Shown here: piece after piece, positions 1 to 6,920 of the stretch
Layout of the letters: every line of letters starts with the position of its first letter
Position numbering within the stretch: position 1 is the stretch's first letter
NCBI GenBank assembly: GCA_033721915.1
Contig: JAWWAC010000052.1
Location: 1 to 21,078 of the forward strand
Source of the DNA: REBR01 sp033721915
GTDB taxonomy: Bacteria; Pseudomonadota; Gammaproteobacteria; Pseudomonadales; Oleiphilaceae
Direction of reading: 5' to 3'
DNA length: 21,078 nt
Position numbers and translations under genes: made by a program
The notes under the pieces: model-generated
The model's input: the letters and a program-made list of their open reading frames with translations, nothing else
The model's database searches: none
Told to the model about the DNA's origin: nothing

Positions 1-195
1 CAGTGGGCCCAGGTGCTTGGTGCACTCCGGGAACCGCAGTGCCAGAAGGCCACAGCCGAGGGTGTCCATCAGGCAGTTACGGGCCGTATCCCAGGCCTCC
101 TGGCTGTCGATCCGTTCATTCAGGACATAATCGGCGATGGACTGGATGACGTCGTCGTAATCGGGGCGGACATTGGCTTGCACATTCGAGCTCAT
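1..195 (-). CDS. prpD: 2-methylcitrate dehydratase PrpD, N-terminal fragment
   Basis: Only the first 65 codons are inside the window; the rest runs off the left edge. The translation begins MSSNVQANVRPDYDDVIQSI and contains NCLMDTLGCGLLAL followed by CTKHLGP, which matches the conserved N-terminus of PrpD of the MmgE/PrpD family. PrpD dehydrates 2-methylcitrate in the cytoplasmic methylcitrate cycle that removes propionyl-CoA. The ATG start at 195 is preceded by an AGGA ribosome site (205-208) nine bases upstream. The gene lies downstream of murB in the same direction, separated by 144 bases. No other prp gene (prpB, prpC, acnD, prpF) is seen on the upstream side, so prpD is either first in its own unit or stands alone. 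Identification rests on recalled homology over a short fragment. Confidence 0.85.
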   Translation of the reverse strand, partial: MSSNVQANVRPDYDDVIQSIADYVLNERIDSQEAWDTARNCLMDTLGCGLLALRFPECTKHLGPL

Positions 196-339
196 GGGTA
201 CGGATCCTGTGCAGTGAATGACTGATTGCTCCTCACGGCCGCGGGAATCCCGTCATTAGTGTGCCGTCGGAACTGCGAACAGAATCCCATCCTGCCGCAA
301 TGATCCGGCTCACTGCAATGTTCGCCGTTGACTGGCGCC

Positions 340-1380
340 CTACCCCAGTATCCGTGGTTCGATTTCCAGTGCCACGTCAAAACGCCGTGCCACGTCCTCC
401 CGGATACGCTCCGCCAGGGCCAGGATGTCCGCCCCGTTGCCACCGCCGTGATTGACCAGTACCAGTGCCTGTCGGTCATGGACACCAACCCGCTCATTGC
501 GGTAGCCCTTCCAGCCACAGCGCTGGATCAGCCAGCCCGCCGCCAGCTTGTAACGGTCTCCTTCCGGGAAAGCCACCAGTTCCGGCTCCTGCTGCAACAG
601 GCGCTGGTAATGGGCGCTGTCCACCACGGGGTTTTTGAAGAAGCTGCCGGCATTGGGCAGTGTGGCCGGGTCCGGCAGCTTGCTCTGGCGAAGGCGGGTG
701 ATGGTACCGGCCACCAGCAGTGGCGTCAGTGACGACTCCGGCACCGGCTCCAGGGCTTTGGCCAGTTCACCGTAGCCAAGGCGGAAGGGCCCCCGACGGG
801 AAAGCCTGAGTCGCACCCGGGTGATGATGTAGCGCTCGGGGGACTGCTTGAACAGGCTGTCCCGGTAGGCAAAACGGCACTGAGGGGCATCCAGGGTGAC
901 AAAGTCCCCCTTGTGACGGTCAAAGGCGGTGACATCCAGCAGCACCTGTGAGAGTTCCGCCCCGTAGGCACCGATATTCTGCACCGGTGCCGCCCCCACG
1001 GTGCCGGGAATCAGGGCCAGGTTCTCCAGCCCCCGGTAACCCGCCTCACAGGCGTGACGCACCACCGAATCCCAGTTCTCACCGGCACCGAGGCTGAGTA
1101 TGGCACTGTCGAAGGGGGCCTCTCCGGGGACATTCAGTGCCTGCCAGCGACGTTCCCGCAGGTCCATCAGCAGCACCAGGCCGGGGTAATCCGCCGCCAG
1201 CACCAGGTTGCTGCCGCCGCCCATGACCATCACCGGCAGACCCTCCCGATCCGCCCACTCCAGGGCCGTCACAATCTGCGGCTCACGGGTGACAGTCAGC
1301 AGCCAGTCACTGCGGCCGGGAACACGCAGCGTGTTGCGCTCAAGCAGCGAGGCTCTGGCCTGCAGTCCCGCCGGCGTCAC
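340..1380 (-). CDS. murB: UDP-N-acetylenolpyruvoylglucosamine reductase MurB
   Basis: Cytoplasmic FAD enzyme that reduces UDP-GlcNAc-enolpyruvate to UDP-MurNAc with NADPH, the second committed step of peptidoglycan synthesis. The 346-residue length fits the E. coli type (about 342). Visible motifs are the FAD-binding GGGSN near residues 54-58, PGTVGAAPVQNIGAYG at 125-140, the Tyr-Arg pair in FAYRDSLF (172-173), the proton-donor Ser in NAGSFFKNP (about 246) and the C-terminal Glu in LEIEPRI. The start is a GTG at 1380 that overlaps the phosphatase stop as GTGA, implying translational coupling. It is the last gene of the run of overlapping envelope genes beginning at lpxK. It ends with TAG at 340, and no intrinsic terminator is evident in the 144 bases before prpD. 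Confidence 0.96.
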   Translation of the reverse strand: MTPAGLQARASLLERNTLRVPGRSDWLLTVTREPQIVTALEWADREGLPVMVMGGGSNLVLAADYPGLVLLMDLRERRWQALNVPGEAPFDSAILSLGAGENWDSVVRHACEAGYRGLENLALIPGTVGAAPVQNIGAYGAELSQVLLDVTAFDRHKGDFVTLDAPQCRFAYRDSLFKQSPERYIITRVRLRLSRRGPFRLGYGELAKALEPVPESSLTPLLVAGTITRLRQSKLPDPATLPNAGSFFKNPVVDSAHYQRLLQQEPELVAFPEGDRYKLAAGWLIQRCGWKGYRNERVGVHDRQALVLVNHGGGNGADILALAERIREDVARRFDVALEIEPRILG

Positions 1381-1862
1381 AGGCCGTGCTGCTGGCGCAG
1401 ATGCGCCAGCAGCCCCAGACCGGCGTCCTCCACCAGGTCCAGCACCTGCTCAAAGCCCTGGTCTCCCCCGTAATAGGGGTCGGGCACCTCGCTGACGTCG
1501 CCCAGGGAGGCAAAATCAAGAAACAGCCCCAGGTGGGCCTTGTGGCCCTCCGGGGCCAGACTCTGAAGGTCCAGCAGGTTGCTGCGGTCCATGGCCAGCA
1601 CATAGTCGAACCGGTGAAAGTCCTCAGCCGTGACCTGACGGGCCCGCAGGTCTCCCAGGTCCACACCACGGGCCCTGGCGGCGGCCGTGGTCCTGGGGTC
1701 CGGTGCCTTGCCCAGGTGCCAGTGTCCGGTGCCGGCGCTGTCCACCTCAACCTGACCGGACAGTCCGGCCTGCTCAAGCTGCTGGCGGAAAAGCCCGTGG
1801 GCCGTGGGGGAGCGGCAGATATTGCCCAGACAGACAAAAAGAACCCTAACGGGGCTGGCCAT
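1377..1862 (-). CDS. ptpA: low-molecular-weight protein tyrosine phosphatase
   Basis: A 161-residue cytoplasmic phosphatase. The P-loop signature C-X5-R-S is visible as VCLGNICRSP close to the N-terminus, and the general-acid Asp lies in DPYYGG near the C-terminus; both are diagnostic of the family. I chose the ATG at 1862 because it is preceded by GGAGAG at five-base spacing and puts the P-loop about ten residues from the start, as in the family. A longer reading frame to 1949 would add about 29 residues unrelated to the family. The gene overlaps the end of kdsB by 17 bases and its stop overlaps the murB GTG. The same phosphatase sits between kdsB and murB in Pseudomonas. Its substrate is unknown, and no BY-type tyrosine kinase gene is in the window. 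Confidence 0.93.
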   Translation of the reverse strand: MASPVRVLFVCLGNICRSPTAHGLFRQQLEQAGLSGQVEVDSAGTGHWHLGKAPDPRTTAAARARGVDLGDLRARQVTAEDFHRFDYVLAMDRSNLLDLQSLAPEGHKAHLGLFLDFASLGDVSEVPDPYYGGDQGFEQVLDLVEDAGLGLLAHLRQQHGL

Positions 1863-2649
1863 AATCACTCTCCAACAGGTGTCTGACACGTTCCAGATCG
1901 GCGGCGGTATCCACCCCACCCCGGGGGGGTTCACAGGCCTCCGCCACATCTATTTCGGCCCCCTGGTAGAGCACACGCAACTGCTCCAGTGACTCCAGCT
2001 GCTCCAGTGGCGACGGGGGCCACCGGACAAATTCACTCAGCAGGCTGGCCCGGTAGGCGTAGAGCCCGATATGGCGGTAACAGTGGCGGTTGGGCGGCAG
2101 TGGGCCGGTCATCTTCCAGGGCGCTTCCCTCCCCTCGCCCTGCCCACCCTGCTGCCAGGGCATGGGGGCCCTGGAAAAATACAGGGCACGCCCATTGCGG
2201 TCACGGGTCACCTTGACCACATTGGGATTGAACAGGGTTTCATAGTCGTGGATGGGCTCACAGAGTGTGGCCATGGACAGATCGGGCGAGTCCATCAGCC
2301 GGGCGGCCACCTGGTTGATCAGCGCCGGCGGCATCAGGGGCTCGTCCCCCTGTACATTCACCAGAAGGGCATCGTCCTCCAGCCCCATCAGGCGCACCAC
2401 CTCCTCAAGACGATCCGTGCCGGAGACATGGTCCGCCGCTGTCATGCACACAGGGGCACCAAAACCTTCCGCCACGGAGCGGATGCGCTCGTCGTCCGTG
2501 GCGATAATCACCTGACCGGCGTCGCTCTCGAGGGCACGCTCATAGACATGGCGGATCATGGGCTGCCCGGCTATGGACAGCAGCGGTTTCCCCGGCAGTC
2601 GGGTGGAGGCGTAGCGGGCGGGAATCACGACGGTAAAGCCCATGGTCAT
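1846..2649 (-). CDS. kdsB: CMP-Kdo synthetase (3-deoxy-manno-octulosonate cytidylyltransferase) KdsB
   Basis: Activates Kdo with CTP to CMP-Kdo for the inner core of lipopolysaccharide, in the cytoplasm. The 267-residue product shows the nucleotide-binding N-terminus VVIPARYASTRLPGKPL, followed by ATDDERI, SGTDRLEEV, VNVQGDEPL (the Mg-binding Asp region) and RHIGLYAYR, all typical of KdsB. It is slightly longer than the E. coli enzyme (about 248) because of a Gly/Glu/Pro-rich loop around GGQGEGREAPWKMTGPLPP. The start ATG at 2649 overlaps the stop of the Trm112 gene as ATGA; an alternative ATG lies two codons downstream at 2643. The gene belongs to the lpxK-to-murB run, tying Kdo activation to lipid A phosphorylation. 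Confidence 0.96.
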   Translation of the reverse strand: MTMGFTVVIPARYASTRLPGKPLLSIAGQPMIRHVYERALESDAGQVIIATDDERIRSVAEGFGAPVCMTAADHVSGTDRLEEVVRLMGLEDDALLVNVQGDEPLMPPALINQVAARLMDSPDLSMATLCEPIHDYETLFNPNVVKVTRDRNGRALYFSRAPMPWQQGGQGEGREAPWKMTGPLPPNRHCYRHIGLYAYRASLLSEFVRWPPSPLEQLESLEQLRVLYQGAEIDVAEACEPPRGGVDTAADLERVRHLLESDYGQPR

Positions 2650-2837
2650 GGTTCCGGCTGCAGTCGTTCATCCGTGCTCAGTACCCGTGCCTCGCTGGCC
2701 AGCATCACCGGGATGCCATCACGGATGGGAAAGGCCATGGCGTCATTGCGGCACACCAGTTCTTTTGCCTCGGGATGGTAGTGCAGCAGTCCATGACACA
2801 GTGGACAGGCCAGTGTGGCGATCAGTCGTTTATCCAT
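2646..2837 (-). CDS. ycaR: Trm112/YcaR-family small protein
   Basis: A 63-residue protein starting MDKRLIATLACPLCHG, with the family features CPLC near residues 11-14, a further Cys in ELVCRNDAMAFPIRDGIPVM, and a charged tail. It closely resembles E. coli YcaR. The usual zinc site of the family is reduced here: one CxxC pair plus a single later Cys are visible. Trm112-like proteins act as small activators or scaffolds of methyltransferases in eukaryotes and archaea, but the bacterial role is not established. The reading frame overlaps the end of lpxK by eight bases and the start of kdsB by four, the conserved lpxK-ycaR-kdsB arrangement. A link to lipid A or Kdo enzymes would be inference from position only. 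Confidence 0.93.
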   Translation of the reverse strand: MDKRLIATLACPLCHGLLHYHPEAKELVCRNDAMAFPIRDGIPVMLASEARVLSTDERLQPEP

Positions 2838-3864
2838 GGGAGTCTCCCGAAGGGGTTTCCGCCGAGGTGGCCAGGGCCGCCAGCTGACGGGTCAATGAGC
2901 GGCCCAGTGCCGCATCCGGCATGGCCATGATGTCCAGCACCCAGACATTGTCCGGTGCCACTGAACGGCATTTTACCGCATCCTTGGCGGTCATCACGAT
3001 CGGCCCGTGCGCCAGGTCGAAATCACTGGCGGAAAAGGGGTGATGATCGGAAAACGGGTGGGGGATCACCTTGGCACCCAGCTGCATCAGGCTATCAAAA
3101 AACCGTTCCGGATTGGCAATGCCGGCCACGGCGTTGACGGTCTGCCCCGACAGCCACTGCAGGGGGCGCACCCGGTCGCTGTGCAGGTGGCGCAACTGGC
3201 TGGGCTGCTGTGTCACCTGGTGCACGTCCTCCACCTGTTGCCGGATGCTGGACCAGGAGGGGTGAACCGGTTCCCCAGTGGCAATGCAGTAGTCCGCCTG
3301 GCGCAGGCGCCGCAGTGGTTCACGCAATGGACCAACGGGCAGTGGGGCCTGATTGCCCGCCCCCCTGGCGCCGTCAAAGAGCACGAATTCAATGTCACGG
3401 GCCAGGCGGTAGTGCTGCAGACCGTCATCACAAATCAGCAGTGTCCCCAGGCCCTGCTGCAACACCCACTCGGCGGCCCTGTCCCGACGGGGGTCCACCA
3501 CCACCGGGCAGCCGGTCTGCTGGGCCAGCATCACCGGCTCATCGCCGCATTCGGCGGCATCGGAACCGGGGGTGACCAGCTGTGGGTAGTGGTGTGTGCG
3601 GCCACCGTAACCACGGCTGAGGATCACCGGCTGCCAGCCCTTGTAACGGACAAAATCCGCCAGCCAGGCGGTAAAGGGGGACTTGCCCGTCCCTCCGACC
3701 GTGATATTGCCCACCACCAGCACCGGCAGTGGGCTGCGATAGGCGCGGCCACGGAGTCGCCCCTTGCGCCACAATGCCAGCAGGGTAAAAAGCCGTGCCA
3801 GTGGCCACAACAGCCACAGGGGACGACGTTGCTGATACCAGAGTCTGTCAATGCGGCTTTTCAT
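2830..3864 (-). CDS. lpxK: tetraacyldisaccharide 4'-kinase LpxK
   Basis: Inner-membrane-associated kinase that adds the 4'-phosphate to the lipid A disaccharide precursor. The 344-residue protein (E. coli about 328) has an N-terminal hydrophobic/amphipathic helix (WLLWPLARLFTLLALW, about residues 16-32) and the P-loop VVGNITVGGTGKSP at about 50-63. These are followed by ILSRGYGG and ICDDGLQHYRLARDIE, which carries the conserved DDGxQH motif. The start ATG at 3864 has AAGGA nine bases upstream. It is separated from the msbA stop by about 70 bases with no terminator, so co-transcription with msbA is likely. A msbA-lpxK pair is also found in E. coli, which supports the assignment of both genes. 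Confidence 0.96.
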   Translation of the reverse strand: MKSRIDRLWYQQRRPLWLLWPLARLFTLLALWRKGRLRGRAYRSPLPVLVVGNITVGGTGKSPFTAWLADFVRYKGWQPVILSRGYGGRTHHYPQLVTPGSDAAECGDEPVMLAQQTGCPVVVDPRRDRAAEWVLQQGLGTLLICDDGLQHYRLARDIEFVLFDGARGAGNQAPLPVGPLREPLRRLRQADYCIATGEPVHPSWSSIRQQVEDVHQVTQQPSQLRHLHSDRVRPLQWLSGQTVNAVAGIANPERFFDSLMQLGAKVIPHPFSDHHPFSASDFDLAHGPIVMTAKDAVKCRSVAPDNVWVLDIMAMPDAALGRSLTRQLAALATSAETPSGDSHG

Positions 3865-3934
3865 GGGGTCTCATCCTTGTGGGCACTCTCCGTCTCCGAA
3901 GACAGATTCCATGACTGAGGGAAGTCAACAACCT

Positions 3935-5680
3935 TTACTCGCTGAACTGCAACTGATGCAACTGGGCGTAGGCGCCGCCGGCGGCCATCAGTTCCCCGTG
4001 GCTGCCCACCTCCACAATCCTGCCCCCATCCATCACCACAATGCGGTCCGCCGCCTCGATGGTGGACAGACGGTGGGCGATCACCAGTGTGGTCCGGCCT
4101 TTCATGACGTGCTCCAGTGCGGACTGGATGTAGCGCTCCGACTCCGTGTCCAGTGCCGAGGTGGCCTCGTCCAGTATCAGTATGGGGGCGTTCTTGAGCA
4201 GCGCCCTGGCGATGGCCAACCTCTGGCGCTGGCCGCCCGAGAGCATGATGCCGTCATCGCCGATCTCGGTATCCAGACCCTGTGGCAGTTTATCAATGAA
4301 CTCCATGGCATGGGCCTGACGGGCCGCTGTCACGATTTCCTCCCTGGGGGTATTGCGCAGGTCCCCATAGGCGATGTTGTTGGCCACCGTATCATTGAAA
4401 AGCACCACGTTCTGGGTCACCAGGGCAATCTGTCGGCGCAGTGCCCGCAGTGTATAATCCTGCAGGGAAACACCGTCAATGCGGATATCCCCGTCGGCCA
4501 CCTCGTAGAAACGCGGTATCAGGCTGACCAGGGTGGACTTGCCGCTGCCGGAGCGTCCCACCAGTGCCACGGTCTCACCGGCACGGATGTGGAGGCTGAT
4601 GTCGTGCAGTACATCCGAGTACTGGTCCCGGTAGTGGAAACGCACATTCTCGAACTGGATGTCACCCTGCACCCGCTCCGGGGCCCAGGTGCCAGCGTCT
4701 TTCTCCGCCGGGTGGTCGAGACTTTCAAAGATGCTGTAGGAGGCGGCGATGCCCTTCTGGATCTTGGCGTGTACCGACGTCAGTTGCCGTACCGGCTTGG
4801 CCATGGTGGCCGCCGCCGTGATAAAGGCCACGAAAGCGCCTGTGCTCATGCCTTCCTGCACTTCCGGAGACAGGGCCAGCCACACCAGAAGACCAATGGA
4901 GAACGCCACCAGTATCTGCACCACCGGTGTGCTGACGGACTGTGTGAAGGCCATTTTCAGGCTCTGCCTGAGGTTGTCGCGGCTGACTTTGGCGAAGCGG
5001 TTGGATTCAAAATCATTGCCGCCAAAGGTGCGTACCACCCGGTAGCCGTTGATGGCCTCTGAGGAGACATGGGTCACATCCCCCATGGAGTTCTGTATGC
5101 GGCGGCTGAGTTTCTGGAAGCGTTTGCTGACGTAGCTGATAATCCAGCCGATAACGGGCCCCACTGCCAGGAAGATCAGGGTCAGCTTCCAGTTGGTGTA
5201 GAACATGAAGCCCAGCAGGCCAATCACCGTCAGACCCTCACGCAGCAGGATGGTCACCGCGTCCGTGGCCGCGCCGGTGACCTGCTCCACGTTAAAGGTG
5301 ATTTTGGACACCAGGTGGCCTGACGAGGACTGGTCGTAAAAACGGGAGGGCAGGCACATCAGGTGATCGAAAATCTCGATGCGCATGGCATTGACGATAT
5401 TGCGCCCCACCACATTGATGAAATAGTTACCCAGGAAATACCCCACACCGCGCATGGCAAAAACGCCAATCACCAGTGTCGGCACAAAGAGCCGGTTGGC
5501 GGGGGACGGGTCCTCGATGGCCTCGATCACATACTCCATGGCCGCCGCCATGGCGGTGGAGGCGCCCGCGTAGATGATGTTACCCAGGGTCGCCACCACG
5601 AACGCCACCCAGAAGGGCCTGGCATAGGACAGCAGGCGTTTGTAGACCTGCCAGTCAGTCATCATTACTTGCCCAGTCAT
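3935..5680 (-). CDS. msbA: lipid A export ABC transporter MsbA
   Basis: Half-transporter that flips core-lipid A across the inner membrane using ATP; it works as a homodimer. The 581 residues (E. coli 582) comprise a six-helix transmembrane domain (about 20-320) and a nucleotide-binding domain. The latter shows Walker A GRSGSGKST (375-383), the Q-loop in LVTQNVVLFNDTVANNIAYG, signature LSGGQRQR (480-487), Walker B LILDEATSALD (501-511) and switch His in IAHRLSTIE. The start at 5680 has no strong ribosome site; ATG codons at 5665 and 5662 are alternatives that would shorten the protein by five or six residues. It lies 104 bases downstream of exbD, and that gap contains a GC-rich inverted repeat. 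Confidence 0.96.
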   Translation of the reverse strand: MTGQVMMTDWQVYKRLLSYARPFWVAFVVATLGNIIYAGASTAMAAAMEYVIEAIEDPSPANRLFVPTLVIGVFAMRGVGYFLGNYFINVVGRNIVNAMRIEIFDHLMCLPSRFYDQSSSGHLVSKITFNVEQVTGAATDAVTILLREGLTVIGLLGFMFYTNWKLTLIFLAVGPVIGWIISYVSKRFQKLSRRIQNSMGDVTHVSSEAINGYRVVRTFGGNDFESNRFAKVSRDNLRQSLKMAFTQSVSTPVVQILVAFSIGLLVWLALSPEVQEGMSTGAFVAFITAAATMAKPVRQLTSVHAKIQKGIAASYSIFESLDHPAEKDAGTWAPERVQGDIQFENVRFHYRDQYSDVLHDISLHIRAGETVALVGRSGSGKSTLVSLIPRFYEVADGDIRIDGVSLQDYTLRALRRQIALVTQNVVLFNDTVANNIAYGDLRNTPREEIVTAARQAHAMEFIDKLPQGLDTEIGDDGIMLSGGQRQRLAIARALLKNAPILILDEATSALDTESERYIQSALEHVMKGRTTLVIAHRLSTIEAADRIVVMDGGRIVEVGSHGELMAAGGAYAQLHQLQFSE

Positions 5681-5740
5681 AACATCTCAGCATCAGGGTT
5701 GAAGGCCGGCGCGGTGCCTGCCGGTGAAACCCGGGCCAGG

Positions 5741-5781
5741 CCGGGCCGCTGACCGCGGCACGCAGCGCAGCTCCGGCCCGG
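5741..5781. repeat. GC-rich inverted repeat between exbD and msbA
   Basis: The eight-base arms CCGGGCCG (5741-5748) and CGGCCCGG (5774-5781) are perfectly complementary across a 25-base loop. The loop holds a further short pair, GCTG/CAGC. In the minus-strand transcript this would form a stable hairpin between the exbD stop and the msbA start. No U-tract follows on either strand, so it is not a standard intrinsic terminator. A role in mRNA processing or in setting the exbD/msbA ratio would be inference. Confidence 0.5.
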
Positions 5782-5784
5782 TGG

Positions 5785-6204
5785 TTATTCTTGCGGGCTG
5801 TGCTGGGTCGTGATCCTCAGGCCCACAAAGCCAAGGCTGCCGGCCACATCCATGGCCCTGACCACATACTCATGAGGGGTGCTGGCGTCGGCGGTGATCA
5901 CGAAAGGCAGACTGTTGTCTCCCCCGGTCAGATCCCGCACCGCTTCCAGCAGCACTTTGCGGTCACTGCCCTGGAGACGGCGCTGGTTGACGACGTAGTC
6001 CCCATCGGCATTGATCTCCACCTCCACACGCTCCACATCGCTGGCCCGTTCTTCACCGGAGGCCTCGGGCAGTTCAATCTGCAGCTGGGTTTCACGGGTG
6101 AAAGTGGTGGCGATCATGAAAAAGATCAGCAACAGAAACACCACATCGATCAGTGGTGTCAGGTTGACGGAGACTTCTTCTGTGCGCTGGCGTTTGAATT
6201 TCAC
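5785..6204 (-). CDS. exbD: ExbD/TolR-family proton-channel subunit
   Basis: A 139-residue single-span inner-membrane protein with a short cytoplasmic N-terminus, a transmembrane helix NLTPLIDVVFLLLIFFMIAT (about residues 14-33) carrying the conserved channel Asp (about residue 20), and a periplasmic domain (about 45-139). It begins with GTG at 6204. Its start is five bases from the exbB stop, so the two are co-translated. ExbB-ExbD complexes use proton motive force to drive a partner such as TonB. No tonB or tolA gene is in the window, so the partner is unknown. The same exbB-exbD pair lies beside lpxK in Pseudomonas, hence an envelope role is plausible but inferred. TolR cannot be ruled out, although no tol-pal genes flank it. 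Confidence 0.92.
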   Translation of the reverse strand: MKFKRQRTEEVSVNLTPLIDVVFLLLIFFMIATTFTRETQLQIELPEASGEERASDVERVEVEINADGDYVVNQRRLQGSDRKVLLEAVRDLTGGDNSLPFVITADASTPHEYVVRAMDVAGSLGFVGLRITTQHSPQE

Positions 6205-6209
6205 GCGGC

Positions 6210-6836
6210 TCAGGCCCCCTCGACCTTGATCTCGCGGTCACCGTGCACCACCTCCACCAGCTTGACCGCCTCCTGCTCCATGCTGACCACCATCTCATCC
6301 ACACGGCGCAGAAAGAAACGGTGGAAAATCAGAGCCGGAATGGCAATGGTCAGACCGGCCGCGGTGGTGATCAGTGCCTCGGAAATGCCACCGGCCAGGA
6401 CACCAGGGTCACCCACACCGGCGGTCTGGATCTGGGCAAAGACCTTGATCATGCCGATCACCGTGCCCAGAAGGCCCAGCAGTGGGGTAATCACGGCAAT
6501 GGTGCCCAGTGGGTTGAGAAAGCGCTCCAGCTCATGAATCACCCTGGACGCCTCCTGCTCAATGCTGTCGCGCATCACATCACGGCCATGCTTGGCGTTC
6601 ATCAGGCCGGCCACCAGGATCTGGCCCAGTGGCGAGGATTCCTGCACCTGTTTCATGCGCCGGGCATTGAGCTCCTTGCGCTTGATCCAGCGCCACAGCT
6701 CATTGATGGTTTCGGTGGGGGCAATGCGCTGGGTGCGCAATGTCCAGAACCGCTCGATCACTATGGCCAGGGCTATAACGGAGCAGATCAGCAGCGGAAT
6801 CATGATAAATCCGCCGGGGCGGAGAAGCTCTAACAC
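6210..6836 (-). CDS. exbB: ExbB/TolQ/MotA-family proton-channel protein
   Basis: A 208-residue inner-membrane protein with three predicted helices: about residues 8-28 (GGFIMIPLLICSVIALAIVI), about 108-132 (PLGTIAVITPLLGLLGTVIG with the family motif LLGLLGTVIGMI) and about 150-172 (EALITTAAGLTIAIPALIFH, containing the conserved TTAAGLxIAIPA). This pattern is diagnostic of ExbB/TolQ. The start is GTG at 6836, preceded by GGGAG at seven-base spacing. It partners ExbD, five bases downstream. The 84-base gap from comEC contains a possible extended -10 promoter, so exbB may head the exbB-exbD-msbA-lpxK-murB transcript. Its energy-coupling partner is not in the window. Confidence 0.94.
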   Translation of the reverse strand: MLELLRPGGFIMIPLLICSVIALAIVIERFWTLRTQRIAPTETINELWRWIKRKELNARRMKQVQESSPLGQILVAGLMNAKHGRDVMRDSIEQEASRVIHELERFLNPLGTIAVITPLLGLLGTVIGMIKVFAQIQTAGVGDPGVLAGGISEALITTAAGLTIAIPALIFHRFFLRRVDEMVVSMEQEAVKLVEVVHGDREIKVEGA

Positions 6837-6872
6837 GGGTGGTCTCCCTGAATGTGGAACAAGCCGGGCGTA

Positions 6873-6903
6873 ACTTTAGCACAGCCAGACGGCCAAGCGG
6901 CAA
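6873..6903 (-). promoter_or_regulatory. candidate promoter upstream of exbB
   Basis: On the minus strand, TAAAGT (6878-6873) is preceded by TGC, giving an extended -10 element. TTGCCG (6903-6898) lies 19 bases upstream as a weak -35. It sits in the comEC-exbB gap about 37 bases before the exbB GTG. The spacing is longer than ideal, so this is a tentative call by eye. Confidence 0.35.
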
Positions 6904-6920
6904 GCTCGTCGCAACCACGG

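Noticed and set aside
1863..1949. N-terminal extension of the tyrosine phosphatase
   Set aside because: The extension lies inside kdsB, is unlike the family, and a good ribosome site precedes the ATG at 1862.
3851..5062. Long plus-strand open frame opposite msbA (403 codons)
   Set aside because: It is the antisense frame of a well-supported msbA gene, has low-complexity His/Gln/Gly-rich content and matches no family I know. GC-rich third positions readily keep such frames open.
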